Below, in pieces: positions 33,736 to 42,368 of a stretch of 64,000 nt of DNA; the stretch's first letter is position 1; each line of letters begins with the position of its first letter. The DNA lies in NCBI GenBank assembly GCA_020440605.1, contig JAGRNT010000015.1, positions 1-64,000 of the forward strand, read 5' to 3'. The notes beneath the pieces were generated by a model. The model searched no databases and was not told the DNA's origin. It worked only from the letters and a program-made list of their open reading frames with translations. Both the position numbers and the translations under genes were made by a program. The stretch is from a bacterium (GTDB lineage: Bacteria > 4484-113 > JAFGCY01).

Positions 33736-35358
33736 ATGTCCAAGTATGTATTCATCACGGGTGGAAACGTGTCCAGCATCGGCAAGGGCATCATCTCCGC
33801 ATCGCTCGGCCTGCTCCTGAAGGGCCAGGGGTACAAGGTCAGCATCATGAAGTTCGACCCCTACCTCAACGTGGATGCCGGCACCATGAACCCGATCCAG
33901 CACGGTGAGGTGTTCGTCACCGATGACGGTGCCGAGACCGACCTGGACCTCGGGCACTATGAACGCTTCATCGATGAGGACCTCACGCGCTACAACAACG
34001 TCACCACCGGCCAGGTCTACAACTCCGTGATCGCCAAGGAGCGCGCCGGCGAGTACCTCGGGCGCTGCGTGCAGGTCATCCCGCACATCACCGACGAGAT
34101 CAACAACCGCCTGCGCCAGGTGGCCAGCAAGACCAAGAGCGAGATCCTGCTCTGCGAGGTCGGCGGCACCGTCGGCGACATCGAGAGCCAGCCCTACCTC
34201 GAGGCCATCCGCCAGTTCCGCCACAAGGTCGGGTTTGACAACTGCGTGCACATCCACGTCACGCTGATCCCGCACCTCGCTGCCGCCGGTGAACTGAAGA
34301 CCAAGCTCACCCAGCACAGCGTCAGCGAACTGCGCGGGCTGGGCATCAAGCCGGACATCATCGTCTGCCGCACCTCGCGCCCGCTTACGAAGGAGGCACG
34401 CAGCAAGGTCTCGCTGTTCTGCGACGTGCCGATGGAGCAGGTGATCGAGGGCCTGGACGCCGAGAGCATCTACGACGTGCCGATCATGCTGCAGGGCCAG
34501 AACTTCGGCCGGGTCTGCACGAACCTGCTGGGCCTCGAGAGCCGCAAGCCGGACCTCACCGAATGGGAGCGCATGCTGGAGAAGCTGCACTCCAGCAACA
34601 AGAGCGTGCGCATCGCCGTCGTCGGCAAGTACAACGCCCTGAAGGACGCCTACATCTCCATCCTCGAATGTGTCAACCATGCGGCCACGCACAACCGCTC
34701 GCTCGTGGAGTTCGTCTGGATCGACGCCGAGCGCCTGACCCGCGAGACCGTGGAGCGCCGCCTGCGCAAGGTGGACGGCCTGCTCGTACCCTACGGCTTC
34801 GGCTACCGCGGCATGGAGGGCAAGATCGAGGCCATCCGCTACGCCCGCGAGAACAAGCTGCCATTCCTCGGGCTGTGCGTCGGCCTGCAGACCGCGGTGA
34901 TCGAATTCGCGCGCAATGTCTGCGGGCTGGCCGGTGCCAACAGCACCGAGTTCGACCCGGACACCCCGCACCCCGTGATTGACATCATGGATGAGCAGAA
35001 GGACATCGAGAACCTCGGCGGCACCATGCGCCTCGGCGCCTACCCCTGCAAGCTGGCCAAGGGCACGCTGGCGGCGGAGGCCTATGGCACTTCGCGCATC
35101 AGCGAGCGCCACCGCCACCGCTGGGAGGTCAACCCGAAATACCACAAGCAGCTGGAGAAGGCCGGCCTGAAGTTCAGCGGCACCTCGCCGGATGGCAAGC
35201 TCGTGGAGATCGTCGAGCTGGAGGACCACCCCTTCTTCCTCGCCGTGCAGTACCACCCGGAGTACAAGGGCCGCCCGACCCGCCCGCACCCGCTGTTTGC
35301 CAAGTTCGTGGAGAAGATGCTGGCAACACGCGCCAGCGAGCTCGAGGAAGTGGCTTAG
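33736..35358 (+). CDS. pyrG: CTP synthase
   Basis: A 540-residue enzyme starts at ATG 33736 (SD AAGGAAGGA). It has a synthetase domain (KYVFITGGNVSSIGKGI, KFDPYLNVDAGTMNPIQHGEVFVTDDGAETDLDLGHYERF) and a class I glutamine amidotransferase domain (GLCVGLQ nucleophile Cys, HPEY His). It makes CTP from UTP with glutamine as nitrogen donor. The family usually has GLCLGMQ, and the Cys is kept. The stop codon runs into a palindrome array (TTAGGAGG). The roughly 1.9 kb antisense open frame is a GC shadow. Confidence 0.98.
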   Translation: MSKYVFITGGNVSSIGKGIISASLGLLLKGQGYKVSIMKFDPYLNVDAGTMNPIQHGEVFVTDDGAETDLDLGHYERFIDEDLTRYNNVTTGQVYNSVIAKERAGEYLGRCVQVIPHITDEINNRLRQVASKTKSEILLCEVGGTVGDIESQPYLEAIRQFRHKVGFDNCVHIHVTLIPHLAAAGELKTKLTQHSVSELRGLGIKPDIIVCRTSRPLTKEARSKVSLFCDVPMEQVIEGLDAESIYDVPIMLQGQNFGRVCTNLLGLESRKPDLTEWERMLEKLHSSNKSVRIAVVGKYNALKDAYISILECVNHAATHNRSLVEFVWIDAERLTRETVERRLRKVDGLLVPYGFGYRGMEGKIEAIRYARENKLPFLGLCVGLQTAVIEFARNVCGLAGANSTEFDPDTPHPVIDIMDEQKDIENLGGTMRLGAYPCKLAKGTLAAEAYGTSRISERHRHRWEVNPKYHKQLEKAGLKFSGTSPDGKLVEIVELEDHPFFLAVQYHPEYKGRPTRPHPLFAKFVEKMLATRASELEEVA

Positions 35359-35480
35359 GAGGCGGAAGCTTGCTTCCGCAACTGTGGCCCGATGTAAGTC
35401 GGGCAATGGAGCTACCCGCTTCAGCGGTAACTGGAGGCCAGAATTCATTCTGGCAATGGAGTACCGCTGCGAAGCTGACA
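35358..35480 (+). repeat. GGAG-palindrome array downstream of pyrG
   Basis: Units in order: GCGGAAGC-TT-GCTTCCGC (35362-35379), GCCCGA-TGTAAG-TCGGGC (35387-35404), a bulged TACC(C)GC-TTCA-GCGGTA, GCCAGA-ATTCAT-TCTGGC (about 35437-35454) and a decayed unit. Each is joined by CAACTG/AATGGAG-type links. It begins on the stop codon and follows pyrG orientation. Confidence 0.75.
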
Positions 35481-35590
35481 ATTAAACTCGGACGCAACTG
35501 CCTTCTGCCTTTTGCCTACTGCCTGTTCTCGTGCGACCCGCGCCGCACCTCCCGCCTCCTGACAATGTTGCCAATTTGACGACTGACCGC

Positions 35591-36121
35591 CTATTCTGGT
35601 GGCAGGATAATGATTGTCTTGTCTCCGAATGCCGCCATTTCTGGATTCCATCTTGACGTCAAATGAATATCCCCATCCCAGTATGTCAACCTGCCCTTTA
35701 CTGTATAAGAACCTGGCAATGAATAAGTGTGCCTGGTCAGTCGATTTGGATCACGATCTCCATTGCCGCCATAATCCCAATTTCTTGCCTCTGACGTAAC
35801 GTCTTGCCATCCAGCCCCGTCGCCGAAATCCACCTCGAATTTTGAAATCCACTCCTGGTTACCGGAAGGCTTCGGCGGGGCATAGCTATACCCAATTACG
35901 ACACCGATCTGAAGCGGTGCCAGTGAAGTGGTGGAAACAGCCACACCATCACCAAGTTGAGCCGAGTCAATCTCCCATGCTTCAAAGTAGGCATACCTTT
36001 CTACTACAGGATTGGCAGTACTTGGGTCAGAACCTCCACAAGACGTGAGAGCCAAGGTGATGAATAGTATGATCGTGGTGCAGTCAACAGTTAGTTGACG
36101 ATTGATGATAAAGTTTTTCAT
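35591..36121 (-). CDS. PKD-like lipoprotein
   Basis: A 176-residue lipoprotein with lipobox ALTSC near residue 28. Residues about 85-170 resemble a PKD/Ig-like repeat (FEVDFGDGAGWQDV, then HTYSLPGSYTVKGRLTYWDGD). Such domains mediate extracellular protein or carbohydrate contacts. It lies 6 nt after the subtilase gene in the AT-richer island and probably works with it at the cell surface. No Shine-Dalgarno is visible before its ATG. Confidence 0.72.
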   Translation of the reverse strand: MKNFIINRQLTVDCTTIILFITLALTSCGGSDPSTANPVVERYAYFEAWEIDSAQLGDGVAVSTTSLAPLQIGVVIGYSYAPPKPSGNQEWISKFEVDFGDGAGWQDVTSEARNWDYGGNGDRDPNRLTRHTYSLPGSYTVKGRLTYWDGDIHLTSRWNPEMAAFGDKTIIILPPE

Positions 36122-36127
36122 GACAAT

Positions 36128-37798
36128 TTAGAGTCCCATTGCAGCATATACATCAGGTTTCCCGACATATTGCAGATCACCCGAAGGCAGATTGACTTTC
36201 GTACTCAGAATCCTACTTCTGACCTGCGAAGGTGACCAAGTAGGATTTCTCGTGAAAACAAGAAGTGCGCAAGCACTCACGCATGGTGCGGCTAGCGAAG
36301 TTCCTGATGTTGATAACCATGATCCTGTTGAATATCCTAAGTCGTCTGAACTGGAGTTCGTCCCAACCATATCGCATGTGACTATGCTGTCACCTGGGGC
36401 AGCAATGTCAACCGCAGTTTCATAATTACTGGATGACCAGCGTGCACCGGATTTTGAGTAGGCTGCGACTCCTATAGCATTTGGATGAGATGCAGGAAAT
36501 CCAGTGTAAGAATTTGTTCCATCATTTCCCGCGCTTCCTACAAATAGAATATAGGGTGATAACGCATCAAGATGTCTTTTACTAACAGCCGTTGAATTTT
36601 CCTTGCCATAACTGCAATTTGCAACTCGGATCCAGTAATGTGGTACGGTTGCTGCTAATTGCGCTGAGTATAAAGCACTCTTGTCATATCTACCGTGTAC
36701 TGCTCCTAATGCAGAGTATGCATTAATAATTGCTGATTCGCTGAATCGACATCTCCAAGCATAGTCACCCTTTGCTTTGATTGCAATAGGGAAGTAGTGT
36801 GCATTGAAGACTATCCCAGAAGTACTTTTCTCGGAGATAGAACTTCCACCATCATTGTCTATCTCTGCACTTACCACTCCACAAACCGTTGTACCATGAC
36901 CTAATGCTCTTGCATAATCCTCATTCCTATCGAGCAGGAAATCCCACGGATCACCGCCACTGGAAGCTCTGGATAGAAACGTAGTTGACCCCATATCATC
37001 CCCAGTGTTACAACCCTTTATCGTCGATAAGGACTGTAGATCGTCATTTGCATATTGTACACCTGAATCAAGAATTGCAACTGCAGAGTTTACCAAAGCA
37101 ACTCCATGAGTCTCATAATAATCCCAAACGTCATTAACATTAATATGTTGACCGTTTGCATTTGGATTGGTGTGCCAAGTTATCAAATCATCATTAGGGG
37201 CACCGGGTGAAAGTTCCAAGTTGTACAAGTAGTCATCAGGTGCTGATAGAGAATCTGCATCAACTACTATGTCTGCGTCCACAACTTCAATGATATCCGA
37301 ATACTCAGTCGGCCAGTTGGCAACCGCATCTGAGACAGTCTGACCGGAAGGTAACAGCGCAGCCATACCACCGACCTCGGGCCATTCCGCATACACTGTC
37401 AGATTCTCATCATCAATGAAGTCTGCGATATCCTGGTCAGTACTTGGTGCACTATATGTAACAGAGGTGTAATAGGTGTCGTTTGAAGGCAGTGCATCCT
37501 CAAAGTAATCCGCATCCACTTCGGGCAGCTCAGGTGGATTCTTGAAGGCGATGATCACCCGGTCGTCGATGATGTCATACACGGAGCTGTCGCGGGGGTC
37601 AGTAAAGGAGACGATGTCCCACTCGTCCTCCTCGTCAATCACCGAGGATGCCTGGCGGGCGATGTCTCCCGGTGTGAGGTCGCTTTTCTCGTCAGGCTGC
37701 GGTGCGGTGTTTCCTAAGCTGTCCTGGATGACGACGGGCTGCTGAACAGAGTCGTTGACAGCCGTCTGCTGCGGCCCGGTACAGGAAAGCTGGAACAA
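36128..37798 (-). CDS. subtilisin-family (S8) lipoprotein protease, start out of frame at an octamer repeat
   Basis: The intact frame gives 556 residues from a TTG at 37798 and has a complete S8 set: Asp244 (AILDSGVQ), His301 (GHGTTVCG) and Ser501 (GTSLAAP). But that TTG falls inside a lipoprotein signal: upstream codons in the same frame read LGSILTIILIS before LFQLSC. The only good start is ATG 37862 with AAGGAG 8 nt before, and it is in another frame and stops after 12 codons. Between them are 2.75 copies of an octamer. One more copy would restore a 577-codon frame beginning MQGNRATEQQSNRLGSIL. This looks like a phase-OFF form or a recent frameshift. Confidence 0.8.
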   Translation of the reverse strand: MFQLSCTGPQQTAVNDSVQQPVVIQDSLGNTAPQPDEKSDLTPGDIARQASSVIDEEDEWDIVSFTDPRDSSVYDIIDDRVIIAFKNPPELPEVDADYFEDALPSNDTYYTSVTYSAPSTDQDIADFIDDENLTVYAEWPEVGGMAALLPSGQTVSDAVANWPTEYSDIIEVVDADIVVDADSLSAPDDYLYNLELSPGAPNDDLITWHTNPNANGQHINVNDVWDYYETHGVALVNSAVAILDSGVQYANDDLQSLSTIKGCNTGDDMGSTTFLSRASSGGDPWDFLLDRNEDYARALGHGTTVCGVVSAEIDNDGGSSISEKSTSGIVFNAHYFPIAIKAKGDYAWRCRFSESAIINAYSALGAVHGRYDKSALYSAQLAATVPHYWIRVANCSYGKENSTAVSKRHLDALSPYILFVGSAGNDGTNSYTGFPASHPNAIGVAAYSKSGARWSSSNYETAVDIAAPGDSIVTCDMVGTNSSSDDLGYSTGSWLSTSGTSLAAPCVSACALLVFTRNPTWSPSQVRSRILSTKVNLPSGDLQYVGKPDVYAAMGL

Positions 37799-37831
37799 TG
37801 AGATGAGGATGATAGTCAGAATACTACCAAG

Positions 37832-37853
37832 TCTGTTGCTCTGTTGCTCTGTT
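37832..37853. repeat. octamer tandem repeat in the subtilase 5' end
   Basis: TCTGTTGC occurs twice followed by TCTGTT (plus strand), placed between the SD/ATG at 37876-37860 and the signal-peptide codons. Because 8 is not a multiple of 3, gain or loss of a unit changes frame. Confidence 0.8.
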
Positions 37854-37862
37854 CCCCTGCAT

Positions 37863-38234
37863 ATGTTGCTCTCCTTATATGTGGCCCCACCGGACGGGTT
37901 TTCTGATCCGGCATTACATTGACAGTTTACCTCAGTTTAAGCAAAATGCAAGTTCTGATTGGATTTTTTTACAGACGGGAAATCCCACTCGGTCTCAATT
38001 GCCAACATTGTTGACTATTTGCAATTATCATTCGAAGCCGCTGTATGAGAATGAATTCATCTCGGATCAACCAATCCTTCCTGCAATCATATTTACCTCG
38101 CACCGCAGCTCCTGCCTCCTGCCTATACTCGTGCGACCCGCGCCGCAGTTGTCAGTGCATGGCACTGGCCTCCTGTCAGGCCCCGGGCCTGACCTCCGCA
38201 GCTCCGCTACACCCTACAACCCAGCTCCCAGGTC
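37863..38234. other. intergenic region with repeats, no gene seen
   Basis: This 372-nt stretch contains the SD of the subtilase, an AT-rich part to about 38080, the right inverted and direct repeats of the island (37997-38011, 38128-38147), and a palindrome array next to the glycosyltransferase stop. No credible open frame is present. Confidence 0.5.
38166..38232 (-). repeat. GGAG-palindrome array downstream of the glycosyltransferase gene
   Basis: On the minus strand, beginning about 8 nt after the stop, are GGGAGCTGGGTTGTAGGGTG, TAGCGGAG and then GGAGGTCAGGCC-CGG-GGCCTGACAGGAG. The GGTTGTAGGG block is shared with arrays at 3873 and 61072. The orientation follows the upstream gene. Confidence 0.65.
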
Positions 38235-39176
38235 CTACACGTCATCCCGGCCCATCGCCGCGTGCATGTAGGCCTCGCGCAGTTCGCGGTCGCCACCGAA
38301 CTGCAGGCGCAGGCCGCGCAGCATCCACCAGAAGCGTGCACCGCGCAGGCCGTGCAGCTGGTCGCGGTTGGCAAGCACGAAACGCAGCTGGTTGAGCAGC
38401 AGGTGCCGTGACTTCGTCAGCCCGCTGTGGCGGTTGATCGTCTCGCTGTGGCGGTGCAGCACGTAGCACTGCGGCACCGTTGCCACGCCCCAGCCGCGCC
38501 GCCGCGCATCGTAGCCGAGCGCCACGTCCTCCCAGTAGAAGGGCCGGTAGCGCGGGTCGAAGCCGCCCAGCTCCTCGAAGCGCGTGCGGCTGCAGACAAA
38601 CATCGCGCCGCAGAGGATCGCCGGCAGCGGCGGGCGCTCGCCCGCCAGGGCCAGCAGGCGCGCGGGCGGGTTGTCATTTTCCTCGAGCAGGCCGCGCAGC
38701 AGCTGGCTGTACTCGAACTCCTGGCCCTGGTCCGCATTCCAGGCCAGCCCGCGCTTCACCATCAGGTACTGCAGGTTCTCCACGCGGCGGAAGTTCATGT
38801 TCCAGACCAGGGGCATCGCCGCAAACAGCGCCGGGTCCTGCTCGAGCGCTTCCAGCAGCGCCGGGAAGGGATCGCCGGGCAGCTCGATGTCGGTGTTGAC
38901 GATTGCCAGGTACTGCCCGTCGGCCAGCTGCACCCCGGCGTTGACATTCCCGCCGAAGCCCAGGTTGCGGCGGCCCTCGCGGTATTCGAAGTCGCGGTAG
39001 CTGATCCGCAGCTCCGGCACGGTGCCGTCGCTGCTGCCATCATCGGAGATGATCACCTGCATCCCGCCGGGAAAGTTGCGCTGGAGTTCCACCAGCCGCC
39101 TGAGCAGCGGCTCGATCGTCCCCAGTGCGTTGTAGCTGGGGATCACCACACTCAGTCTGTGCCCGGCCTGCTGCAT
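38235..39176 (-). CDS. family 2 glycosyltransferase
   Basis: A 313-residue protein starts at ATG 39176, 1 nt after the stop of the preceding gene. It has an N-terminal GT-A fold: LSVVIPSYNALGTIEPLL, IISDDGSSDGT and NTDIELPGDP (the DxD-type metal site). FYWEDVALGYDARRRGW is the acceptor-side ED motif typical of rhamnosyl/glycosyl transferases of this group. It probably adds a sugar to a cell-surface glycan. The acceptor is unknown. Confidence 0.88.
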   Translation of the reverse strand: MQQAGHRLSVVIPSYNALGTIEPLLRRLVELQRNFPGGMQVIISDDGSSDGTVPELRISYRDFEYREGRRNLGFGGNVNAGVQLADGQYLAIVNTDIELPGDPFPALLEALEQDPALFAAMPLVWNMNFRRVENLQYLMVKRGLAWNADQGQEFEYSQLLRGLLEENDNPPARLLALAGERPPLPAILCGAMFVCSRTRFEELGGFDPRYRPFYWEDVALGYDARRRGWGVATVPQCYVLHRHSETINRHSGLTKSRHLLLNQLRFVLANRDQLHGLRGARFWWMLRGLRLQFGGDRELREAYMHAAMGRDDV

Positions 39177-39177
39177 G

Positions 39178-39996
39178 CTACATCGCCCTGAAGCTGACCT
39201 CCAGGCTGTCGCCACCGAGGCTCAGCAGCGCCGCCCGGCCGTCCACGAGCGCACCGGGATTGACGAACACCGTCCCGCCCTGCTGCTCCATGCCGTGCGC
39301 ATCATGCACATGTCCGCTGATCACGAGCATCGGCTTGGCATGCTGCTCGTCGTAGAGCCGCCTGAGCGAGCGGCTGCCCAGCCTGCGCCCGTCCGCCAGC
39401 CTGTCGAGGATGCCCTCCAGTGGATTGTGCAGCACCCAGATGTCAGCGGGCAGCATGTTTTCCAGGGCATCGGCGAAGCCCTCGTCCGGAAACTCGAAGG
39501 GTGAGCTGCCACTCGGCGTGGTGATGCTCGTGCCCAGACCGGCGAAGCTGTAGCCGCCGACGTAGGCGCAGCTCTTGTGCAGGCTGCGCAGGCCGTCGTA
39601 GCTCTCCTCCTCGAAGGTGATCAGCGACTGACGCGGGTCGTGGTTGCCGGGGATCACCAGCACATGCCCAGCCAGGCTGCGCAGTGAGGCGCAGATCTCG
39701 CGGATGTATTCCAGCGGTTCACTGTTGACGAAGTCCCCGAGGAAGATGATCATGTCCGGCTGCAGTTCCTCGGCCTGGCGGTAGAACCACTGCATCGCCG
39801 GCTGATGGTTGTGCAGGTCGCCACCGACAAGCATCCGCAGCCCGCGGTTGCGCCGCAGGGCATGCATCTCGGCCAGATAGCTCGGCTGCCCGCCGCTGCC
39901 GGGGATTCCCTGGCCGCTGCCGTTGCCATTTCCGTTACCGTTGCCGTTTCCCTTGCCACCCTGTGAGGGCGGCCCCTGCTCGTCCTCGAAGTCCAT
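39178..39996 (-). CDS. metallophosphoesterase with Gly-Asn repeat
   Basis: The 272-residue calcineurin-like phosphoesterase has all metal motifs: GDLHNH, LGDFVN, GNHD, HNP and GHVHDAHG. Residues about 14-27 are a low-complexity Gly-Asn run encoded by hexamer repeats at about 39905-39958. In-frame changes there would alter length but not frame. The substrate may be a phosphodiester or phosphoprotein. It is probably co-transcribed with the glycosyltransferase. TACACT lies 7 nt before the ATG, which suggests a leaderless start. Confidence 0.85.
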   Translation of the reverse strand: MDFEDEQGPPSQGGKGNGNGNGNGNGSGQGIPGSGGQPSYLAEMHALRRNRGLRMLVGGDLHNHQPAMQWFYRQAEELQPDMIIFLGDFVNSEPLEYIREICASLRSLAGHVLVIPGNHDPRQSLITFEEESYDGLRSLHKSCAYVGGYSFAGLGTSITTPSGSSPFEFPDEGFADALENMLPADIWVLHNPLEGILDRLADGRRLGSRSLRRLYDEQHAKPMLVISGHVHDAHGMEQQGGTVFVNPGALVDGRAALLSLGGDSLEVSFRAM

Positions 39997-40003
39997 TGCC
40001 CTT

Positions 40004-40009
40004 AGTGTA
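40004..40009 (-). promoter_or_regulatory. -10 element, leaderless start
   Basis: The minus strand reads TACACT, 7 nt (AAGGGCA) and the ATG at 39996. Confidence 0.4.
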
Positions 40010-40035
40010 GAGCAGGAAGCGGCCCGGCACCCGGA

Positions 40036-41019
40036 TCAGGCCTTGAGTTTTCCCGTGGCCCAGTGGCGCAGGGCATCCTCCGAGGCGAAGCTCTCCACAG
40101 CCCGGCCACTATCCTTCAGCGCATCCAGCAGCGCCCGGCAGACACTGCCCTCATCCATGCTGCCGCCGTCCAGCGCGCTGCCCAGCCACTTGCGCTGGTC
40201 CCGGTAGAGGCTCAGGTTGCTGCGATCCATGCTGCGCGCAGGTCCGGGAGCCATAGCCACACCGTCACCCGCAGAGGAACTCTCTCCTCCGCTCCCGCGC
40301 TGCTCCTTACAGAGATCCATCTGGTTGCGGGCATTGCGCAGGATCTCGCCGGGACAGGCCCGGTCGCTCACGAGGCGCATGAACCACTGCAGGCTCTCGT
40401 CGAAGCGTCCCTGCTCACGCAGCAGCTCTGCCACGATCATCGCCACACCGTGGCTGCCGAGCTTGAGCTTCGAGACATCCTCTTTCTCGAAGGCGTGCAT
40501 GTACTTCTCAAGCGCTATGCGCCGCAGCACCTGCACGCGCGCCAGGCTGGCGGGGCTGCCCTGCTCCTCGTGGCACTCCATGTGCATCCAGGAGCCGCGC
40601 AGGGCCAGGCCGGCTATTTCATACTGCGGCACGCGCAGGAATTCATGCACCGCGATCGCCAGTTCGTAGCTGCGCGCCGCCAGCTGCAGGCTGCGCATTC
40701 CGCTGAAGTCCTCGCGCAGGCCGCCGCTCAGCCGTCCGGCCAGGCCCTCGCGGTCCCGGAACAGCATCTGCCGCGAGCGCTTGTACTGGCTTTCCTCGGC
40801 GGCGAAGCCGTAGGGGCTGACGATCACCGCATAGTGCAGCGGGTTGACGCCCTTGTAATGCGGGCGGAAGTCCGGGTCGCGGCCTTCCAGACTGTAGGCG
40901 CGCGACTTCACCACGACTGCCTGGAACGGCAGTTCGCTGACCGGACAGATGAATTCCCTCGTGTAGAGCTCGGGCGGCAGCTTGAGACTGTCAGCCGTGC
41001 TGGTCCTGATCTGTTGCAA
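40036..41019 (-). CDS. DUF2225-like protein lacking zinc cysteines
   Basis: A 327-residue cytoplasmic protein starts at TTG 41019 with strong GGAAGGAAGG before it. The N-terminal region matches the DUF2225 pattern (FICPVSELPFQAVVVKSRAYSLEGRDPDFRPHY-KGVNPLHYAVIVSPYGFAAEE). Family members usually read CPvC and CPxCGYA. Here only Cys25 remains and the others are Ser28, Ser68 and a gap. Helical repeats follow (MIVAELLREQGRFDESLQWFMRL). The C-terminus (about 240-327) is Ser-rich then helical. Function unknown. Zinc binding is unlikely. Confidence 0.7.
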   Translation of the reverse strand: MQQIRTSTADSLKLPPELYTREFICPVSELPFQAVVVKSRAYSLEGRDPDFRPHYKGVNPLHYAVIVSPYGFAAEESQYKRSRQMLFRDREGLAGRLSGGLREDFSGMRSLQLAARSYELAIAVHEFLRVPQYEIAGLALRGSWMHMECHEEQGSPASLARVQVLRRIALEKYMHAFEKEDVSKLKLGSHGVAMIVAELLREQGRFDESLQWFMRLVSDRACPGEILRNARNQMDLCKEQRGSGGESSSAGDGVAMAPGPARSMDRSNLSLYRDQRKWLGSALDGGSMDEGSVCRALLDALKDSGRAVESFASEDALRHWATGKLKA

Positions 41020-41078
41020 GAAAACCTTCCTTCCTCACCTCTGTGCAGAGTATAACGGGCCAGAGCGCGCGCATGATT

Positions 41079-41084
41079 TAGAAT
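41079..41084 (+). promoter_or_regulatory. -10 element, leaderless start of amidohydrolase gene
   Basis: TAGAAT is followed by 6 nt (TGGTGA) and the ATG at 41091. Confidence 0.5.
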
Positions 41085-41090
41085 TGGTGA

Positions 41091-42368
41091 ATGCCAGTGC
41101 ATCTGATCAACGCAGAGGTCTACCTCGGCCGCGGTAAATTTGACAAGCGGTCCAATGTTGCCATTTCCGGCGGGAAGATCAAATCCGTCGGCAAATCCGC
41201 CCCGCCCAGCGGCGCGAAGCGCGTCAGCTTCGGGGACCTGCATGAGCAGTACCAGGACTGGACCCGCGGACCGCTGACGGAAGTCGGCAAGCGCCCGGTC
41301 CCGAAGGAGTCCGGCAACCTGGTCATCGACTGCAGCGGGCTGAGGATCTACCCCGGCATGATCGAGCCGCACTGCCACATCACCTGCTTCGAGGACGGCG
41401 CAGGTCCGGTCGGCTCCCAGGGCAATGACACCTCCGACCCCAACACGGCGCACCTCGACATCAAGGACAGCATGTGGCCCGAGGACCTCGCGGTGCCGGA
41501 TGCGCGCCAGGCCGGCATCACCACGGCCGCGGTCTTCCCCGGCAGTGCCAACCTGATCGGCGGGATGATCGTGGTTGCCAAGATGTACGGCCGCACCGTG
41601 GACGAGATGGTGATCGTCGAGAAGCAGGGCCTGAAGATGGCGCTCGGCGAGAACCCGATGCGCGTCTACGGCCAGGGCCAGAACAAGTTCCCGAAGACCC
41701 GCTTCGGGAATGCCGCCGGAATCCGCATGGCCCTGGATGAGGCCCTGCACTACGGTGCAACGCTGGACGCCTGGAGGAAGAAGAGCAAGGCGGAGCAGGC
41801 CAGGAGCCCGTTCAAGCGCGACCGCAAGCTGGAGAACATCCTCGGCGCACTGCGCGGAGAGTACCCCGTGCGCTGCCATGCGCACCGCGTTGACGACATC
41901 TATACCGCGATCCGCCTGAGCAAGGAGTATGGCTTTGAGCTGGTGCTGGAGCACATGACCGAGGCTTACAAGATTGCGGAGTACATCGGCCGCGAGAAGA
42001 TCAAGGGCACACTTGGCCCCTACCTCACCTCGCGGGTGAAGTACGAGCTGCGCGAGCGCAGCACGAAGAGCGGCGGAATCCTAGATGACAACGGCATCCT
42101 GTTCGCCTTCCAGACCGACCACCCCGTACTGCCGATCCAGACCCTGCCGCTGGCAGCCGCCTGGGCGGTCAAGGACGGCATGGACGAGGCCTCAGCCGTT
42201 GACAGCATCACCATCAACGCCGCGAAGGTGCTCGGCATCGACAAGCGCACCGGCAGCATCGCGGCGCGCAAGGATGCGGATCTGTTCATCACGGATGGCG
42301 ACCTGCTGGACACGCGCCACCACGTGCTGGCAACCTTCATCGACGGCTTCTGCGTCCACGCCGTGTAG
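41091..42368 (+). CDS. amidohydrolase-family protein
   Basis: The 425-residue metal-dependent hydrolase has the composite fold of imidazolonepropionase/dihydroorotase relatives. Metal His94/His96 sit in PGMIEPHCHI, CHAHRVDDI and LEHMTEAYK give further ligands, and TDHPV supplies the catalytic Asp. The C-terminus NAAKVLGIDKRTGSIAARKDADLFI is characteristic. Substrate is not determined. Many relatives are annotated as imidazolonepropionase-like and act on peptides or cyclic amides. It is divergent from the DUF2225-like gene. The stop runs into a repeat (TAGGAGC). Confidence 0.88.
   Translation: MPVHLINAEVYLGRGKFDKRSNVAISGGKIKSVGKSAPPSGAKRVSFGDLHEQYQDWTRGPLTEVGKRPVPKESGNLVIDCSGLRIYPGMIEPHCHITCFEDGAGPVGSQGNDTSDPNTAHLDIKDSMWPEDLAVPDARQAGITTAAVFPGSANLIGGMIVVAKMYGRTVDEMVIVEKQGLKMALGENPMRVYGQGQNKFPKTRFGNAAGIRMALDEALHYGATLDAWRKKSKAEQARSPFKRDRKLENILGALRGEYPVRCHAHRVDDIYTAIRLSKEYGFELVLEHMTEAYKIAEYIGREKIKGTLGPYLTSRVKYELRERSTKSGGILDDNGILFAFQTDHPVLPIQTLPLAAAWAVKDGMDEASAVDSITINAAKVLGIDKRTGSIAARKDADLFITDGDLLDTRHHVLATFIDGFCVHAV

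Larger units (their letters stand above)
35528..38147. mobile_element. candidate inserted island bounded by direct and inverted repeats
   Basis: A 20-bp perfect direct repeat (CTCGTGCGACCCGCGCCGCA) lies at 35528-35547 and 38128-38147. Just inside are 15-bp inverted repeats at 35562-35576 and 37997-38011 with one mismatch. The enclosed DNA is visibly AT-richer and carries only the PKD-like lipoprotein and subtilase genes. No transposase is seen, so the boundaries could also be members of a dispersed repeat family. Confidence 0.45.

Noticed and set aside
33574..35481. 635-codon open frame antisense to pyrG
   Set aside because: Composition is the mirror of the GC-rich pyrG codons, there is no start signal, and pyrG itself is certain. 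Long antisense frames of the same kind over 19733-20476, 30931-32070, 45094-46836 and 59702-61204 were rejected for the same reason.
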